Origin: Platycnemis pennipes
Taxonomy: Eukaryota > Arthropoda > Insecta > Odonata > Platycnemididae
Assembly (NCBI GenBank): GCA_933228895.1
Contig: CAKOGI010000034.1
Location: 1 to 64,000 of the forward strand
Direction: 5' to 3'
DNA: 64,000 nt
Under the pieces are notes generated by a model. That model searched no databases and had not been told where the DNA came from. It saw only the letters and a program-made list of their open reading frames with translations. Shown piece after piece: positions 47,341 through 56,529 of this stretch. Within the stretch, counting starts at the first letter, position 1. Each line of letters starts with the position of its first letter. The translations under genes were made by a program, and so were the position numbers.

Positions 47341-47409
47341 ATGTACACGAAATAATTTCCAGGGGGTAAGTATCGCCCTGCCCGGCTACGGTCCGGGGGA
47401 ATTTATCTC

Positions 47410-47830
47410 TGCCTCCCCCTCGGACCCCTTTTATCTACACCCCTTCTAGAAGGTTCTCTCGATACTCCTCGACCCCTTTTATCTACATCCCTTCTAGAAG
47501 GTTCCCTCGATTCTCCTCGGACACCTTTTACGTACACCCTTTCTAGAAGGTTCCCTCGATACTCCCATAACGTTGCCTGCGGTTGTTCTCGTCTTTTCCC
47601 TGCTGAGTGTGCGGAAAAGACGAGAACAACCGCAGACAACGTGATGGGAGTATCGAGGGAACCTTCTAGAAACACACTCAACCTCACGTGATGGACCCCC
47701 CCACTCACTTGATCTGCGGCTGCTGACGCCTTTTCCGTACCCCCTCCACCCTCACGTGATGGAAATTTCCATGCCCGAGATGGTATATAAAGGGATGGGA
47801 TTCTGAGCCAAGACACATTCGTCCAGCAGA
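47410..47830 (+). promoter_or_regulatory. Heat-shock-type promoter: HSE array plus TATA box
   Basis: Four perfect three-unit heat-shock elements: TTCTAGAAGGTTC at 47444-47456, 47492-47504 and 47541-47553, and the inverse GAACCTTCTAGAA at 47659-47671. Each is TTC-nn-GAA-nn-TTC or its inverse. A two-unit GAAATTTC follows at 47762-47769 and a TATATAAA box at 47784-47791, giving a predicted start around 47812-47820. The first three copies are part of a tandem repeat of about 48 bp. A GC-richer 5' leader (about 47815-48021) ends at a GTACGT donor. The next downstream coding unit on this strand is YR-B. Known: HSF trimers bind such sites; that YR-B is heat-inducible is inference. Confidence 0.68.
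47540..47672. repeat. Long inverted repeat (about 59-bp arms, 13-base loop)
   Basis: Left arm 47540-47599 and right arm 47613-47672 are nearly perfect inverses. The inner part GGTTGTTCTCGTCTTTTCC pairs with GGAAAAGACGAGAACAACC; the outer part holds the third and fourth heat-shock elements. Loop CTGCTGAGTGTGC. It lies about 110 bp upstream of the TATA box. Confidence 0.9.
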
Positions 47831-48258
47831 GGAGGAACACCGAGTTCTGAACGTCTTGTGCTCACCGAGAACCTTGCTGCACCTAGTTTCCTCAAGCAAT
47901 TCTGTAGCGACTTCACAGACGGCCGTATATATTTTGGCACCTCCGCGCTGTGAACATCATCGGAAATGGCGCAGTCCATCTGTGGCGTAGCAGGAACCTG
48001 GTGTCTCACGCAACGGTTGTAGGTACGTGGAGGTGACTTTAAATGTCATACTGAGACATGTATTATGTACGTATTTTCGATGACTTAGTTGTGATATACC
48101 GCAAATATCTGTTGAAGGTAATACGGCGTTACAGCATTTGAATTATTTTTACTTATTTTACTTATTTTAAAGAGAAGGTGTGCATTTCCTGTTATGTTCT
48201 TGATGTCTATCGTACATTTATCTGGAATATGTGTATTTATTTTTAATGTCACAATTTT

Positions 48259-48880
48259 GGCCAGAGTCCGTGCAATACTCAACGGATGTGGCCGTTGGAG
48301 GCTTGAGGCAGATGGGAGATAGAATCCAGGAAGGGGAGAATAATAGTAAAAAGAGTAAAAGGAAAAGTAACGCAAGATATTCTGAGGTGACATCTGACCC
48401 CGTTTTATGGAAAAAAATAAAGACATTTAGGAAACTGTAGATGGATACTAGAAAAAAAAAGTTATTTCAGACGAACGAGAAGGGGCAATCTGAGTTCAGG
48501 AAAATAAATGAGAAGAGGAAAGCTCTAGAAGAAAAAATAAGGGAATCCATGGAAGCCGAAATTGCATTGAGAAAAATTAATGAATATAACTCAGATTCAG
48601 CAAATTCGGGTGAGGGAGGTGGGTTACCGTCCCCGAAGAGGAAGAGCAATCAGGAGGAAAGAAAAATAAAATACAGAAAGAATTTGCGGAGGACTCCGCT
48701 GATATTCCATTTCCATCCAAAAAACCACGTTTTCCTGATACGATTGGGGTGAAATCGTCAGCGTCGCATAACGGGAAGAGAAATAAGAGGAAAAAGGAAG
48801 TCAAAATCGGGAAAAAAATCAGGGCGACGCTGATAGATCACTTCATTCGGATAAACCACGCACTCCTGATACGAGCGACG
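48259..48880 (+). pseudogene. YR-B, basic/acidic N-terminal region
   Basis: After a TTTTGGCCAG acceptor, a frame with KKSKRKSNARYSEVTSDPVL runs to a stop at 48440. The next frame (48441-48752) is a charged helix (EKRKALEEKIRESMEAEIAL) followed by SGEGGGLPSPKRK. A frame change near 48670-48690 leads to KEDSADIPFPSKKP-type sequence, which occurs again at 48925, showing an internal duplication of about 240 bp. No known domain. The region is lysine- and glutamate-rich like the linker parts of YR-A. Confidence 0.45.
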
Positions 48881-48885
48881 TAAAA

Positions 48886-49881
48886 GTGTCAGCGTCCCCT
48901 ACGAAGAAGAGGAAAAGCCATGTAAAGGAGGACTCCGCTGATATTCCATTTCCATCCAAAAAACCATGTTCGATTGAAGGGTGTGACAAAGAGGGTATGG
49001 AATCCTCTATAGGGAAGAAGAGCGAAAACGATTCTGAGAGTTCAACTGAAGGTGCTCTTCACGTAGAAGACGATTCTGAGATTTCCACTGAAGGTGCTCT
49101 TCACGTAGAAGACGATTCTGAGAGTTCCACTGAAGGTGCTCTTCACGTAGAAGACGATTCTGAGAGTTCCACTGAAGCTGCTCTTCACGTAGAAGACGAT
49201 TCTGAGAGTTCAACTGAAGGTGCTCTTCACGTAGAAGACGATTCTGAGAGTTCCACTGAAGGTTCTCTTCACGTAGAAGACGATTCTGACAGTTCCACTG
49301 AAGCTGCTCTTCACGTAGAAGACGATTCTGAGAGTTCCACTGAAGCTGCTCTTAACGTAGAAGAAATGGAGAAAAGAGAACAAAAGACTCTGGCAGAAAA
49401 AAATTGCAGACGGAGAGCAGGTCCGCCGTCTATATTGGTGACCAAAAATGTTTCTTCTTCGCGTGATAAATTGAGCGAAGATGAAGACCCTACTTATGTT
49501 CCAAATGGTGACCAGCAAGGAAAAAGTGAACCCAGGAATACTTTGCCTTATAAAATAGGCGAAGGTGGATCTCCCAGTAATGGCACAAGTGGGGACGAGC
49601 TAAGTGAAGATGAAAGCGGAGATAGAAGTAAAGGAAAGGTGAAAGGAAAGTTGATTTTTTCCATCACAGACCCAGACAAGGAAACAAAATTAAGGAAAAA
49701 ATTTCCTTCATTGGCATCCAGGATAAGACCTGCAACAAATAGGGAAGCTTTCTACACAGCAGGTATGTTGAAGCCCTGCCCGCTGTGCGGCAGAAGATTA
49801 AAGTCACATCTAAATAGACATTTAACTCGTTCACATAAACTTGAGTTAAAAGTTTTGGAAGAGAGAAGGTTAAAAAATTAA
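48886..49881 (+). CDS. YR-B, acidic repeat region and C2H2 zinc finger
   Basis: 331 codons open. Residues 1-45 are basic (SPTKKRKSHVKEDSADIPF); residues 48-160 consist of eight copies of a 14-residue acidic repeat (consensus DSESSTEGALHVED); then a charged linker (DELSEDESGDRSKGK); then the finger MLKPCPLCGRRLKSHLNRHL with TRSHK, matching YR-A (LKPCPLCGKRLRSQLARHIN). The frame ends at 49879-49881 through a one-base indel in an A run; the continuation (LSRYTTYVWGKGVFRYPEDL) is in the next frame. The conservation of the finger in both copies suggests it is part of the recombinase protein. Confidence 0.7.
   Translation: MSASPTKKRKSHVKEDSADIPFPSKKPCSIEGCDKEGMESSIGKKSENDSESSTEGALHVEDDSEISTEGALHVEDDSESSTEGALHVEDDSESSTEAALHVEDDSESSTEGALHVEDDSESSTEGSLHVEDDSDSSTEAALHVEDDSESSTEAALNVEEMEKREQKTLAEKNCRRRAGPPSILVTKNVSSSRDKLSEDEDPTYVPNGDQQGKSEPRNTLPYKIGEGGSPSNGTSGDELSEDESGDRSKGKVKGKLIFSITDPDKETKLRKKFPSLASRIRPATNREAFYTAGMLKPCPLCGRRLKSHLNRHLTRSHKLELKVLEERRLKN
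49028..49365 (+). repeat. 42-bp coding minisatellite, eight copies
   Basis: Eight tandem copies of 42 bp (GATTCTGAGAGTTCCACTGA then AGGTGCTCTTCACGTAGAAG plus GAC). All keep the frame, with substitutions such as GGT/GCT (Gly/Ala). Each encodes an acidic 14-mer. Confidence 0.93.
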
Positions 49882-50130
49882 GCAGGTACACAACTTATGT
49901 CTGGGGTAAGGGAGTGTTCAGGTACCCAGAGGATTTGACACAATCGTTGTTTACTGACGCGTGGAGAAACTCAAGAAAGCTAGTAGTACGGGCGTTATCA
50001 AAAATGGGGGTGCAGATCATACCAAGCGGGACGCCACTAGATGACTTAATGACAACAGATATGCCAGAATTATCAGGTGCATCATCAAATGAAGACAACG
50101 ACTTAGAGGAAAAGGCAGGTGTATTCAAAT
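49882..50130 (+). pseudogene. YR-B, linker after the zinc finger
   Basis: Continues the zinc-finger protein in another frame: GKGVFRYPEDLTQSLFTDAW, ALSKMGVQIIPSGTPLDDLM, then SGASSNEDNDLEEK, before a possible GCAGGTGTATT donor at about 50118. Aligns with 440-611 of YR-A (RFPEHY; NEVIPTGNPLEV; STSDEE). Confidence 0.6.
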
Positions 50131-50324
50131 ATAACCCGATTTCCCAATTCTAATTCTTTCTATTAATTTCATTGCCATCTAAGAAGAGTCGAATATGTGT
50201 ATCCAGTCATGGGAAATTATATCAGAATAATAAGTTTTAAATTACTACTTTATATACATAAAATATTAGGTTTATTAATTACCATCACAGAATAATGAAC
50301 ATCAAACATTTATTTCTTACACAG

Positions 50325-50836
50325 ATGGCGACATCATCACAAGGGAAGACCAGTCCTGCTCAAAGAGATTTTCTCGAACATCCACAATCGAAGACTCACT
50401 ACGAGGCACCTGGAAGATATAATGAAGATTTAGGAGAGAATCAGTTAACTTGCCCTCCTTTCTCGGGAGCCAATAAGGTGATTATAATGATGGTGATTAA
50501 GTACTGTGCGAGAAATTAGTTTGCTATGTATCGCAAACGTAAACGCCAATCTGAAGGAATATCCCCGTAAACATTGCTATAACTTGTTAAAATCCAATTA
50601 TTTTCATTATCTAGTACTTACTGTCGTAAAAAAGTAGCATGGACAGAGGAATAATTTTCATGCAAAATGTAATTCTTACGCAGATGGCGACCTCATCACA
50701 AGGGAAGACGAGTCCTACTCAAAGAGATCTTCACGGACATCCAGCACCGAAGAGTCACCACGACGGTCCTGACACGAGTGATGTTGATTTTGAAGAGGAA
50801 CGAGTAACCTGCCCTCCTTTATCGGGGGTATAGAAG
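50325..50836 (+). pseudogene. YR-B, two tandemly duplicated linker exons
   Basis: Exon 50325-50477 (MATSSQGKTSPAQRDFLEHP ... CPPFSGANK|GTGATT) and exon 50684-50836 (MATSSQGKTSPTQRDLHGHP ... CPPLSGV-stop-K|GTGATT) are clearly homologous, about 359 bp apart, with their flanking introns also similar (GTAATTCTTACGCAG versus ATTTCTTACACAG). The second copy has an in-frame TAG at 50831. No domain recognised. Confidence 0.65.
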
Positions 50837-51141
50837 GTGATTATAATAATGGTGATTAAGTAAGTACTCTGCGACTAATTAGTTTCACCTTCCAAAAATC
50901 GTGATTAAGTACTACTCGACAATTTAGTTTGCTCTTACATAAATGCTATCGCAAACCTATACGACGATCTTAAGGGATGATTCCCGAGGACATTGTTCCA
51001 AATCATTAAGATCCGATTATTTATAATATTTACACCTATTGTCGTCAAAATGTATGATTTTTTAAAACAAGAGCAATGTTCCAACGTTGTAGAATGGCAC
51101 ACGTTTACCTGTAGCTAAATTTTTCTTTCCTTTCATTACAG

Positions 51142-52098
51142 ATTTTTGAAAACGCAACAATAGCCTCTGCTGGCGTGAATCGCTCCTCAGTTAGAAAAGT
51201 TATCGAAGCAAGTGGACTGAACGATGTGGGAGTTTTCAAATATGATCACCCTTTTGTAGTCAAGGAGAGGAACCATTGGACGGTACAGCTGAGCCATCCA
51301 GACCCCAAAAATTATTTAAGAAACGTTTGCCGCCTATTGAATTACTCTTACAAAGTAAATAACTTACAAGATCCATTTCAATGGCGGAGTTGTCTCTTAG
51401 ATACCATCAATCACATGGCATATTTACATAAATATAAAGAAACAGGAGCATCATATTGTTCTATGTTCAGCACATTGTGCAGGTGTTGAAGTTCGCCAAA
51501 ACGTGGGCAATGAAACCTCCAAAGGGGGCAATTGAGAACAAACATTCTCTCAACCACTGATATAGTGCAGGAGTTGGAATCAGTTAGGAAAATTGCGGAA
51601 TTAGATAGGCCTAAAGTGGAGGAGGACCTGCAGTTCTTGAGAGAAGGTGTTTTCAACGGTTCGGGCCTTGTTAGTATATTCAGAGAAAGAGAAGCGAGAA
51701 GAAATAGACCCAGTTCCTCCAAAGGGTGTACAGCAAGAGTGAGGTACACAGAAAAGTCTAGGGAGGTGGCGGAGGCCTGGCTACGCATTGTTAGATTCCT
51801 TGGCTGCGTCGCATTAACCAGAACAGCCCAGAGAAGGGGGGTTATAATGAATTTGACAGTAGAGGAGGTTGACAATGCGATTTACGATAAAATTTCCAAC
51901 AGCTACGTCATTTCAGTTGCTCGCCACAAAACGTCCGCAAATGCAGCTGCTCAAGTGTTGGTAGAGAGTGATCTGTGGTATCTTTTTCACTATTACTTAG
52001 GAATGCGGAAAAGAGTCATCAACACTGACAACAATATCTTCATTATAAACACAGACTGCAGGGCTGTTCCAAGGAGTTTAGTGCACCATATCTGCTGA
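51142..52098 (+). pseudogene. YR-B, recombinase core exon (box I and Lys motif)
   Basis: After TCATTACAG. Frame 1 reads IASAGVNRSSVRKVIEASGL, HPFVVKERNHWTVQLSHPDP and NYLRNVCRLLNYSYK to a stop at 51489. A shift, then a second frame to 52098 with KSREVAEAWLRIVRFLGCVA, box I LTRTAQRRGVIMNLTVEEVD (presumed catalytic Arg) and VARHKTSANAAAQVLVESDL (presumed catalytic Lys). It aligns along its length with YR-A 6172-7125. The C-terminal half of the domain does not follow on this strand; it is found inverted at 52825-53562. Confidence 0.75.
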
Positions 52099-52202
52099 AC
52101 TGCAGGGGTGTTCCGCATCTGCAATCTAAAAATCAACAAAAAATATGTAAGTAAATGAATTGTTAAGGGAAGTTCGTCATTTCTTTTTTAATTACCAACT
52201 TT

Positions 52203-52370
52203 TTACAAAATTAAAGAAAAAATTTCCTTCATTGGCATCCAGGATAAGACCTGCAACAAATAGGAAAGCTTTCATACACAGCAGATATGATGAAGCCCTG
52301 TGAAAAATTAAGCAGGTACACAACTTATGTCTGCGGTAAGGGACTGTTCAGGTACCCAGAGAATTTTTAA
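52203..52370 (+). repeat. Partial duplicate of the YR-B zinc-finger region
   Basis: AAATTTCCTTCATTGGCATC and GATAAGACCTGCAACAAATA repeat 49697-49740 exactly, and AAAAATTAAGCAGGTACACA repeats 49873-49892. The finger itself is deleted between them (about 80 bp). A displaced, internally deleted copy. Confidence 0.85.
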
Positions 52371-52574
52371 CACATGCGTCAATGCTAGGCAGCAACAGAT
52401 ATATGAAATTTTATGACTAACGATTGCTTTGGAAGACTGCAGGGATGTTGCCAATGTGAAATTTGCAAAGAAAGATAAATGTGTTTATATAGAAGCAAAT
52501 GAATTATTGAACAATGATCGTTATTTCCTTTTTAGATCTCCTTTTCATGGGGCTGACTTTTTAATATTTCTATG

Positions 52575-52824
52575 CTAGGTATCAATAAAGGATGTCACTA
52601 ATGAAATGCGATTGAAAATTGAGATTAACCCGGTTGAAGTGGATAGAGGATGGACGCGCGTGCTTGTGCGCCTTTGGAGTTTTCTTACGTGTGTTTCAAA
52701 GCATATGCCGCAGACTGGATATGGTGGATCCTCATACAGGTGGCACATAAAAGTCCGTATTCCTCTTTCATTGAGCTCCTTATTAATCACCTGGAAAAAT
52801 CCGTTGTATACATTCCATCCGTGT
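52575..52824 (-). pseudogene. Second partial copy of the YR-B box-II region
   Basis: The minus strand reads INKELNERGIRTFMCHLYED before losing homology; this matches INKELKRQGIRTICATSIRM in the ORF at 52825-53562. CCTCATACAGGTGG and TTGAGCTCCTTATTAAT-type blocks recur. It seems to be a local duplication of the box-II start. Confidence 0.55.
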
Positions 52825-53562
52825 TTATTGATGGAGGTTCCGTGGATAGAGGATGGACGGCACCATTTCCGTCGCTTGTCTTTGGGTATATTTTTTGTAC
52901 GCCTCCTTAATCAAGGATTTTCTTCCGTATTTGGTAGGCCAATTGCGATGTTTGGATTCCTGATTTGCGCTCACTGCATCGAATTTTGCTTTGTTTTGCT
53001 GGTAGCCCAGTACAGCTAAATACTCAAATCTTTTTTCGGCCATTTCACTGTCGTATATGTTTTTAAGGTCATTGTATTCGTCTTGAGGGAGTGGGGAACT
53101 TTTATCAAATGCCTTTTGAATAATTTCATTTAACTTTTCTAGCTCGGGGAAGCTTTTAAAGTGGTCATTTCCGAAAATTAACCCGCGAACTCTTTTTATT
53201 TCCGTAAATACATCCAGAGGTCCTTTTACTTCGGCAGGTATATCCTTCGAAACCTTGTTTTCGTCTGTGAGGGCCTTAACCACGTTATATTCATCGACTG
53301 CCTTTTGAACAGTGTTAACCCTGTAGTGAGCCTTTGACGTTTGTTCCGTGTGTTTCAATGTATATGCAACTTTTTCTCGCGTATCAGTGTCCTTGCGACT
53401 AGAGATGGTGGATGCTAGCATCCTAATAGAGGTAGCACAAATAGTCCTTATTCCTTGTCTCTTCAGCTCCTTATTAATGTCCTCGATAAATCTCTTGTAA
53501 GCATTCCCTTCTGTGCACTCAACCCATTGGAACAGCGCTGCAGTCCTGCAGATACGGTGCAT
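52825..53562 (-). CDS. YR-B, recombinase C-terminal half (box II, Tyr) on the opposite strand
   Basis: An open 245-codon frame with ATG at 53562. It reads CTEGNAYKRFIEDINKEL, then ATSIRMLASTISS (presumed box-II Arg), and VAYTLKHTEQTSKAHYRVNT, where H and the Y of HYR match the distal His/Trp and nucleophile positions of tyrosine recombinases. A charged C-terminal region follows (DEYNDLKNIYDSEMAEKRFE; YGRKSLIKEAYKKYTQR). YR-A has the same order on a single strand at 7707-8405. Here the half-domain is inverted relative to box I at 51800-51960, so this locus cannot encode a whole recombinase as it stands. The intact frame suggests recent rearrangement or an independent role; the latter is speculation. 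Confidence 0.72.
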   Translation of the reverse strand: MHRICRTAALFQWVECTEGNAYKRFIEDINKELKRQGIRTICATSIRMLASTISSRKDTDTREKVAYTLKHTEQTSKAHYRVNTVQKAVDEYNVVKALTDENKVSKDIPAEVKGPLDVFTEIKRVRGLIFGNDHFKSFPELEKLNEIIQKAFDKSSPLPQDEYNDLKNIYDSEMAEKRFEYLAVLGYQQNKAKFDAVSANQESKHRNWPTKYGRKSLIKEAYKKYTQRQATEMVPSILYPRNLHQ

Positions 53563-56208
53563 TCAAGTCATTGGAACAGCCCTGCAGTCCTCCAGATTTG
53601 ATGCACTCTAATTCCAGTCCTTCACTTTCATCTTGGAAAATCAATGTATTCAAAGAAATCATACTATATAATGTATTCAAAGAAATCATATTATGTAAAA
53701 CCAGGAATGATGTTGAAAATGAAAGTAATCATATTATGTTAGAGCAGGAATGATGTTGAAATGCAATTAAACAAAGTAATCATACTATGTAAAAGCACAA
53801 ATGATGTGGAAATTTTGTGACAATAAAAGAAGTATACTTTAATAACAGTTATGGAAAATAATTCATTCAAAATAATTCCTTCTTTTCCCATTAGCGAAAT
53901 ATATTACATTTAGAGGGTGAAAAGTTACATCACTAAGCATACCTACCTGCTAAATGGTAGAGGATTGGCTTGTGGTAGACATATGTCAGAATTTTCAGTG
54001 GGGAGTATTTGAAGGAGGCGTATGTAAAAAAAATACAGATAAGGGAAACAAAAGCAATATTAACAGAAGCTCCTATAAAGTCAAAATATTGGAAAAATAT
54101 TATTATTTGAAATATTATTATTTGACCCAGTTCAAACGTTCTTAACGATGGTCCAATACCTTTGACGCTGATTAAATCTTATCCGACCGAAAACCATATC
54201 GTCAGGCGTTAGTGGGGCAAATTGAAATTGACGGCAAAACATATAGGACCGTGTATACCAAAGTTTTCATTATTTGATTGACAACAGGATTTATAATTAA
54301 GCTGTAGTTTTCATACTTTATAGCAGTTTTGGAAAATAATTCCTTCTTTTCCCATTAGCGAAATATATTACATTATGTCACTAAGCATACCTGCTAAGTG
54401 GTAGAGGATTGGCTTGTGGTAGACATATGGCAGAATTTTCAGTGGGGAGTATTTGAAGGAGGCATCTGTAAAAAAAATACAGATAAGGGAAACGAAAGCA
54501 ATATTAACAGAAGCTCCTATTTAGTCAAAATAATGGAAAGATAATGCAGCTGTTGTTAAAATGTATTTCACGTGGCTTTGGTATTTATGGAGAAATTGAA
54601 GGGAATATGTGGCAGACACATGGCGACGTCGGATTTTAGAGAGATTACCCTGAGGAGGCCCCCAGCAGCGGAGGGGGTTGGTAGAAAACCACGTATCCAC
54701 GGAAAAATCTATGTGGAGTGGGCATAAGGGTATGTTAAGGAAAAATAAGGGAAGGTATATAATTTCCTCCTGTCCAAATAGGCTTATAATGAGCCTCGGG
54801 TCTTTCTTCTTTATTTTTTTGAAATCTTATTTCCATATAAATATCACTCATCTCCTCCGCGTCCACCTTCTCCAAAGCCTCCTAACCCCGGAACCTGGGA
54901 TCCGTAGCCTCCTTATAGCACCATCTATAGTGAGGCTTACGGATCCCTTCCAGGAGTTCAAGGCTCCACACCCCAGGGGGGTAAGTCTGTAACTTTAGGC
55001 GCTTCGTTTGGGAGAAAGAGTTATCTCCCAAAGTTTTCTCCCGACCGAAGTCTGTAACTGGGTGGAGAAAACTTTGGGAAATTCGTCTTCGAGACTTAAA
55101 ATGAAAATTACGAATTAAAGCAAGGTTGTCGGCATCAGGAAGAACTTCCGTTTACATTACTTCGCCATAATAATAGTAATGACGCAATTTTATAAACGAA
55201 ATAAGATACAACGACAGTAAGCATAGGTTAACAACAACAAATACAGCCAAGATGGCATCGCTTTCAATTTGATCGAAGGGGATAATTAATATTATTCTTC
55301 TCCCTATTGAGGTTTTTTGAGCATGTAGTTAATATTTTGTTAGAACATCGCACTACACTTTCGGTTGCTTTCAGGCTATACTCTCCATATTTAGACGCAT
55401 ATAAAAATACAAATCGACTGAGCGCACTCCGTGGAATGTCAGTAGCCAGGCAAATTGTCCGATTGAAAAAGAATTGTTTTCATTCGGTAAAGGACAGGGT
55501 AAACAACGGCATGGAACGCATTTAGATCCGATTTCATAAACTTCTTCTCTAACATTTTCTCGTTTTGAGAGAAGTCACTGACAATGACTTATGCTGTCAC
55601 TGCTCACCCAGCAGTTGCTAACCGACCGATGTGCTTTACAAAATCTAAACTCTCGGCTATTTCTACGTTATTTTGGCATGAACACGAAAGTTATCGCATG
55701 ATTCACCTCAACAATCTGACAACTCGACAGTAAACTTTGAAAAGTCCAATTAATTCTGGGCCATTTCTAAAATGAAAATGGGATTACTTTAGAGTTGGTA
55801 TTGGTTGGTAAAACTTTAGAGTTGGTATAGTCTAGGGGTACTTCAGTGCTCAAAGGGCTAAGGTTATATAGCATCATATAAACTAAGATCATAATTATAA
55901 GACCTTGAGAAGCATTAATGTGGAGCATTCAGGATCCACTAATGTGGTTAACTTTCTTCCTATCTTTGAGTTTTTGCTCAGATGATATAAGACTTCCTTT
56001 CTTCACTGCAGATGTAACGCATGCATTTCATGAACTACCTTCAGTTTCACAATGCAGATGAGCGTAAAAGTTTTTCTAATAAGCATGATTGTCTTGAGTA
56101 TAACCATGGTTATACCATAACCATAACAAGAGCGCTAAAGGCATTTAAATATATCACTTAATACCTATCTTGTTCATAGTTTGAAGTGAGTATTTCTTGT
56201 TGTCTTCG
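53563..56208. repeat. No gene seen; direct repeats
   Basis: Two direct copies of about 190 bp lie at 53865-54065 and 54335-54520 (TAGAGGATTGGCTTGTGGTA and TTTTCAGTGGGGAGTATTTG in both). A short repeat AGTAATCATACTATGTAAAA recurs at 53640-53800. The rest (54540-56208) is AT-rich, with short frames only. Confidence 0.7.
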
Positions 56209-56422
56209 TGCAGGGTAATCACTTACTTTTGATTATGCGTAACAGACGAACACAAGATTGAACATCGGGCGCGTGCTTTATTCGACAAGGACAGAGAGAT
56301 ACAGAAGAGCGCCAAAACAAAAGAACACCGAAATGAGTGGCGCTAACTTAAACCTGGTACAGACAAATGAATAGTTACTTCCACACTGTTGGGATCACAA
56401 CAAGAACAACATATAAACAACA
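56209..56422 (-). repeat. copia 3' LTR (about 214 bp) with polypurine tract
   Basis: On the minus strand AATCAAGGGGAAG (polypurine tract, 56423-56435) precedes TGTTGTTTATATG. The LTR contains AATAAAGCACGCG and probably ends GATTACCCTGCA at 56209. The inner boundary is firm, the outer one is inferred from TG...CA. Confidence 0.65.
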
Positions 56423-56529
56423 CTTCCCCTTGATTCCACACATTGGGGATTACCCTCACAGTCCAAAACTTTCTTATACCAATTGTCCAACAGTACAATA
56501 AAAATCAAATACTTTCACAACATACATAA

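Noticed and set aside
47403..47840. 145-codon open frame on the minus strand with repeated REPSRRxVDKRG
   Set aside because: It is the reverse reading of the 48-bp heat-shock-element repeat and the hairpin; the repetition is due to the DNA repeat, and no family matches.
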